Assembly (NCBI RefSeq): GCF_000377405.1
Contig: NZ_KB905022.1
Span: forward strand, 310,001 to 374,000
Direction: 5' to 3'
Length of the DNA stretch: 64,000 bases
From: Thioalkalivibrio sp. ALE31
GTDB taxonomy: Bacteria; Pseudomonadota; Gammaproteobacteria; Ectothiorhodospirales; Ectothiorhodospiraceae
Part shown: in pieces, positions 60,802 to 64,000 of the stretch
Position numbering within the stretch: position 1 is the first letter of the stretch
Layout: each line of letters begins with the position of its first letter
The notes under the pieces: generated by a model
The model's database searches: none
Told to the model about the DNA's origin: nothing
What the model saw: the letters and a program-made list of their open reading frames with translations, nothing else
Program-made: the position numbers and the translations under genes

Positions 60802-62586
60802 ATGTGCGGGATCGCAGGAGAATTCGTCTGGGGTGAGCGGCGCGCCAGCGGCGAGGCCGTCGCACGCATGCTGCCCCGCCTGGAACGGCGCGGGCCGGAT
60901 GCCGACGGGCTGTGGGCCTCGGGGCGGGTCGCGCTGGGCCACCGGCGCCTGTCGATCCTCGACCTGTCGCAGCGCGCGCACCAGCCGATGTTCGACCCGG
61001 AGACCGGGCTCGCGCTGGTGTTCAACGGCGCGATCTACAACTTCCGCGCCCTGCGCAGCGAGCTGGAGGGCCGCGGCCATCGCTTTTTCTCCACCGGCGA
61101 TACCGAGGTCATCCTGCGCGGCTACGCCGAGTGGGGCGAGGGCATCGTCGCCCGGCTGCACGGCATGTTCGCCTTTGCGCTGTATGACGGCCACGCCCAG
61201 CGCCTGCTGCTGGCGCGCGACCGCATGGGCATCAAGCCGCTGTACCTGGCGCGCACCGGCGACGGCATCCGCTTCGCCTCCAACACCCAGGCCCTGCTGG
61301 CGGCCGGCGACGTGGACACCGAACTGGATGCCGAGGCACTGCACATGCTGTTCTCCCTGCACGCGGTGGTGCCCGCGCCGCGCACCGTGCTGCGCGGCAT
61401 CCGCAAGCTGGAGCCGGGGCATTACCTGAGCATCGATGCGCGCGGCCAGGAACGTCTGCAGCGCTACTGGACGCTGCATGCCCACCGCCCGGACGCGGCC
61501 GTGTCCGACGCCGAATGGCAGGAGCGTATCGAGCACAGTCTGCGCAGCGCCGTGCGCAGGCGCCTGGAGGTGGCCGACGTGCCGGTCGGCGTGCTGCTCT
61601 CCGGCGGGCTGGACTCCTCCCTGCTGGTCGCGCTGGCGATGGAGGAGGGGGCGCAGGACCTGCGCACCTTTACCGTCGGCTTCGAGGACCAGCCGGAGGA
61701 GAAGGGCTCGGAGTTTGAATACTCCGATCCGGTCGCCGAGCGCTACGCCACCGACCACCAGGCGACCCTGATCCCCAACGACCAGGTGCTGGCCCGGCTG
61801 CCGGAGGCGGTGGGGGCGATGGCCGAGCCGATGTTCGGCCAGGACGCGGTGGCCTTTTACCTGCTGTCCGAGCAGGTCTCGCAGCATGTGAAGGTGGTGC
61901 AGTCCGGCCAGGGCGCGGACGAGGTTTTCGGTGGCTATTTCTGGTATCCGCAGATGGCCGAGGATCGCCACGGCGACTGGGTGGAGCGTTTTCGCCGCCA
62001 CTACTTCGACCGCGACCACCCCGAGATGGCCGAGATGCTGCGCCACCCGCCGGCGAACGATGTGACTGGCGACTGGCTGCGCGAACAGTTCGCCGAACTC
62101 GAGACCGACCGCGCGGATTCCTTCATCGACGCGGTGCTGGCGCTGGATGTGACCACGCTGATCGTCGACGATCCGGTCAAGCGCGTGGACAACATGACCA
62201 TGGCCTTCGGCCTGGAGGCACGGGTGCCGTTTCTGGATCACGAACTGGTGGAGACGGCCGCCGCGATGCCGCCGCACCTGAAGCTGGGCGACGGCGGCAA
62301 GGACGTGCTGCGCCGTATCGCCCGCGGGCGCCTGCCGGACGCGGTGCTGGACCGGCCCAAGGGCTACTTCCCGGTGCCGGCGCTGAAATACGTGCGCGGC
62401 GACTTCCTTGAATTCATGCGCGACATCCTGACCTCGCGCGCATCCCGCGAGCGCGGGCTGTACCAGCCGGCCTACATCGACAAGCTGCTGGACGCCCCGG
62501 ACCAGTACTTCACCCGCATCCAGGGCTCCAAGCTCTGGCACGCAGCCCTGCTCGAATACTGGCTGCAGACTCACGTGGATGCGTGA
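60802..62586 (+). CDS. N-acetylglutaminylglutamine amidotransferase (asparagine synthase family)
   Basis: AAGGAA precedes ATG 60802. The 594-residue protein has an N-terminal class II glutaminase (MCGIAGEF with Cys2) and a C-terminal synthetase with the ATP-loop GVLLSGGLDSSLLVALAM near residue 265. The TIGR03104-type signatures HVKVVQSGQGADEVFGGY and DDPVKRVDNMTMAFGLEARVPFLDHEL separate it from true AsnB. It amidates the osmoprotectant dipeptide N-acetylglutaminylglutamine. The usual partner ligase gene is not adjacent, as MoaB follows. Confidence 0.87.
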   Translation: MCGIAGEFVWGERRASGEAVARMLPRLERRGPDADGLWASGRVALGHRRLSILDLSQRAHQPMFDPETGLALVFNGAIYNFRALRSELEGRGHRFFSTGDTEVILRGYAEWGEGIVARLHGMFAFALYDGHAQRLLLARDRMGIKPLYLARTGDGIRFASNTQALLAAGDVDTELDAEALHMLFSLHAVVPAPRTVLRGIRKLEPGHYLSIDARGQERLQRYWTLHAHRPDAAVSDAEWQERIEHSLRSAVRRRLEVADVPVGVLLSGGLDSSLLVALAMEEGAQDLRTFTVGFEDQPEEKGSEFEYSDPVAERYATDHQATLIPNDQVLARLPEAVGAMAEPMFGQDAVAFYLLSEQVSQHVKVVQSGQGADEVFGGYFWYPQMAEDRHGDWVERFRRHYFDRDHPEMAEMLRHPPANDVTGDWLREQFAELETDRADSFIDAVLALDVTTLIVDDPVKRVDNMTMAFGLEARVPFLDHELVETAAAMPPHLKLGDGGKDVLRRIARGRLPDAVLDRPKGYFPVPALKYVRGDFLEFMRDILTSRASRERGLYQPAYIDKLLDAPDQYFTRIQGSKLWHAALLEYWLQTHVDA

Positions 62587-62600
62587 TCAAAGGGTGTATG

Positions 62601-62882
62601 TCACCACGAAGCACACGAAGGCACGAAGAAGGTCAAGGTCAAGAGCGGATTAACCACAGAGGACACGGAGTACACGGAGACGGCCCATGGCATTTCGGGT
62701 GAAGGGCGCGAGCATCATGGGCCGGGAATAGTCCGTCTAAAGGGGGTCACCCCAATGCAGTTCGATATGCTTGGCACGTACTTCAGCTGCAAGCCAATCA
62801 ACGACTTTCTCCGTGATCTCCGTGTGCTCCGTGGTGCAACCCGCCCTGGACCTTCTTCGTGCCTTCGTGTGCTTCGTGGTGA
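62601..62882. repeat. Element bounded by perfect 32-bp inverted repeats
   Basis: TCACCACGAAGCACACGAAG begins a 32-base arm at 62601-62632 whose exact reverse complement is at 62851-62882. A second, imperfect nested pair (about 62652-62681, CCACAGAGGACACGGAG, with 62805-62836) lies inside. No open reading frame of note exists in the 310-base gap between the amidotransferase and moaB. The CACGAAG/CACGGAG units recur within each arm. It may be a mobile repeat or a very stable 3' structure for both convergent transcripts. Confidence 0.75.
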
Positions 62883-62896
62883 AATCCGTGTTTCCC

Positions 62897-63433
62897 TCAG
62901 GACTCCGTCAGGCGCGGCATCAGCATGGTGAGGTTGCAGGGCATGGTGCGGTCGTCGAGCTGGGCCTGGATGATGCGGTCCCAGGCGGTGCGGCAGGCGC
63001 CGGTGGAGCCGGGCAGTACGAAGATGTAGGTGCCGTTCGCGACCCCTGAAAGGGCGCGGGACTGCAGACTGGAGGTGCCGATCTCTTCATAGGAGAGCAT
63101 GCGGAACAGCTCGCCGAAGCCCTCGATGGTCTTGTCCAGCAGCACCGAGGCGGCCTCGGGTGTGCCGTCACGGCCGGTGATGCCAGTGCCGCCGGTGGTG
63201 AGCACCGCATCGATCTCGGGGTCTGCGATCCAGCGCGAGAGTTCCGCGCGGATGGCGTAGATGTCGTCCTTCACGATCCCGCGATCGGCCAGGCGGTGGC
63301 CGGCGCCTTCGAGGCGTTCTACGAGGGCATCGCCGGAGCGGTCCTCCGCCAGTTCGCGGCTGTCGGAGACGGTGAGCACAGCGATGTTCAGCGGCGTCCG
63401 GACGGGGGTGGTCTCCGGCGTGGAATCGGTCAT
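62897..63433 (-). CDS. moaB: Molybdopterin adenylyltransferase family protein MoaB
   Basis: The start at ATG 63433 gives 178 residues. MoaB/MogA motifs: [26 protein letters not shown] near residue 16, [20 protein letters not shown] near 80 and [35 protein letters not shown] near 125. It takes part in molybdenum cofactor synthesis by adenylating molybdopterin, or is the paralog whose role is unclear. It is convergent with the amidotransferase gene across the inverted-repeat element. Confidence 0.93.
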   Translation of the reverse strand: MTDSTPETTPVRTPLNIAVLTVSDSRELAEDRSGDALVERLEGAGHRLADRGIVKDDIYAIRAELSRWIADPEIDAVLTTGGTGITGRDGTPEAASVLLDKTIEGFGELFRMLSYEEIGTSSLQSRALSGVANGTYIFVLPGSTGACRTAWDRIIQAQLDDRTMPCNLTMLMPRLTES

Positions 63434-63492
63434 GGCAACGTCCTGTTGGTGTATCGTGGCGCCCATCTTAATGAGTTGCTGGAGTTCCGGGA

Positions 63493-64000
63493 ATGTCGGA
63501 GCGGGTACAGAAGGTCCTGGCGGCGCGCGGGCTGGGTTCGCGGCGCGAGATCGAGGGCTGGATCGAGCGCGGCGAGGTGCAGGTGAACAACCGGACCGCG
63601 CGGCTGGGGGATCAGGTCGACGAGCACGACGTGATTCGCGTGCGCGGGCGTATCGTGCGGCGCCCGGAGCACCCGCACCGCTGGATCGTGTATCACAAGC
63701 CGGTGGGCGAGATCTGCAGCCGCTCCGATCCCGAGGGCCGGCGACCGGTGTTTGCCAGCCTGCCGCGTCTGAAGGGGCAGCGCTGGGTGGCGGTAGGCCG
63801 GCTGGACCTGAATACTTCGGGCCTGCTGCTGTTTACCACCGACGGTGAGCTGGCCAACCGGCTGATGCACCCGAGCATGGCGCTGGAACGCGAGTATGCC
63901 GTGCGGGTACTCGGCGAGGTGCCGGCGGCCACGCTGGACATGCTGCGCGAGGGCGTGGAGCTGGAGGATGGCCCGGCGCGTTTCGACAGTCTGGAGGAGC
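63493..64000 (+). CDS. rluB: RluB-type 23S rRNA pseudouridine synthase, 5' part
   Basis: The frame runs off the window end; 169 codons are visible. An S4 RNA-binding domain ([32 protein letters not shown]) is followed by [24 protein letters not shown] and the catalytic Asp region [27 protein letters not shown] near residue 100. RsuA/RluB-family enzymes isomerise a uridine in 16S or 23S rRNA. RluB is the best guess; RsuA or RluE/F is possible. Confidence 0.88.
   Translation, partial: MSERVQKVLAARGLGSRREIEGWIERGEVQVNNRTARLGDQVDEHDVIRVRGRIVRRPEHPHRWIVYHKPVGEICSRSDPEGRRPVFASLPRLKGQRWVAVGRLDLNTSGLLLFTTDGELANRLMHPSMALEREYAVRVLGEVPAATLDMLREGVELEDGPARFDSLEE

Noticed and set aside
62601-62882. CRISPR array
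   Set aside because: The repeats are inverted pairs, not regularly spaced direct repeats with unique spacers, and no cas gene is near.

Overview
The window is a single dense stretch of chromosome from a high-GC bacterium with a gammaproteobacterial gene repertoire. High GC gives long antisense reading frames opposite almost every gene. The likely host is a salt-adapted, sulfur-oxidising member of the Chromatiales, such as an Ectothiorhodospiraceae or Thioalkalivibrio-like organism. This is an inference from the BCCT betaine-type transporter, the N-acetylglutaminylglutamine amidotransferase, the secreted DsrE-like and DUF302 proteins, the AmmeMemoRadiSam set and the very high density of c-di-GMP genes. 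No rRNA, tRNA, CRISPR array, prophage or intact insertion sequence was seen.

Layout. 1-8.7 kb: the end of a DUF4197 gene, a membrane EAL phosphodiesterase, two secreted proteins of unknown function, a DUF389 membrane protein, an intact HD-GYP phosphodiesterase, a BdlA-like soluble PAS-PAS chemoreceptor and a LolA-like lipoprotein. 8.7-19 kb: two small paralogous proteins sharing an AEPYW signature, a kinase-fold phosphotransferase coupled to an MliC-like lipoprotein, a triple-PAS GGDEF-EAL protein, a broken GGDEF gene, an OmpA-like lipoprotein, a CSS-motif EAL protein, a pentapeptide-repeat protein, a patatin-like protein and a membrane protein. 19-29 kb: thioredoxin 2, an AcuI-type reductase, a PAS-GAF-GGDEF cyclase, a methyltransferase/VTT pair, a Ycf46-like AAA ATPase, a glycine-zipper lipoprotein, a MITE-like element, a REC-REC-GGDEF regulator and a single-receiver regulator.

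29-43 kb: adenine deaminase, rhomboid, AmmeMemoRadiSam A and B, the divergent radical SAM enzyme, Hsp20 behind a sigma32-like promoter, DUF2235 hydrolase, DUF2237, a pseudokinase-HDOD-GAF fusion, a DUF1631 protein, a degenerate HD-GYP protein and a degenerate-GGDEF/intact-EAL protein. 43-53 kb: CPBP protease, BCCT transporter with promoter and terminator, an acetylpolyamine/histone-deacetylase family enzyme, a TraR/DksA zinc-finger protein, a stand-alone TrpB, a four-gene overlapping NAD-salvage operon (macrodomain, pncB, pncA, phosphoribosyltransferase) and a flavin monooxygenase. 53-64 kb: a YbaK deacylase, a yeast-type cytosine deaminase, a RimB/RimK/acylase operon, DUF302, DsrE-like, SohB, an ORF6N-like protein, a LysR regulator, NAGGN amidotransferase, a perfect 32-bp inverted-repeat element, MoaB and the start of an RluB-type pseudouridine synthase.

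Together the genes show heavy investment in c-di-GMP signalling: nine GGDEF, EAL or HD-GYP loci, several with lost catalytic residues. Other themes are osmoadaptation, nucleobase and NAD salvage, and envelope maintenance. The most novel items are the paired small AEPYW proteins, the pseudokinase-HDOD-GAF protein, the adjacent degenerate c-di-GMP genes at 40.6-43.2 kb, the macrodomain-NAD salvage operon and the structured mobile-like repeats.
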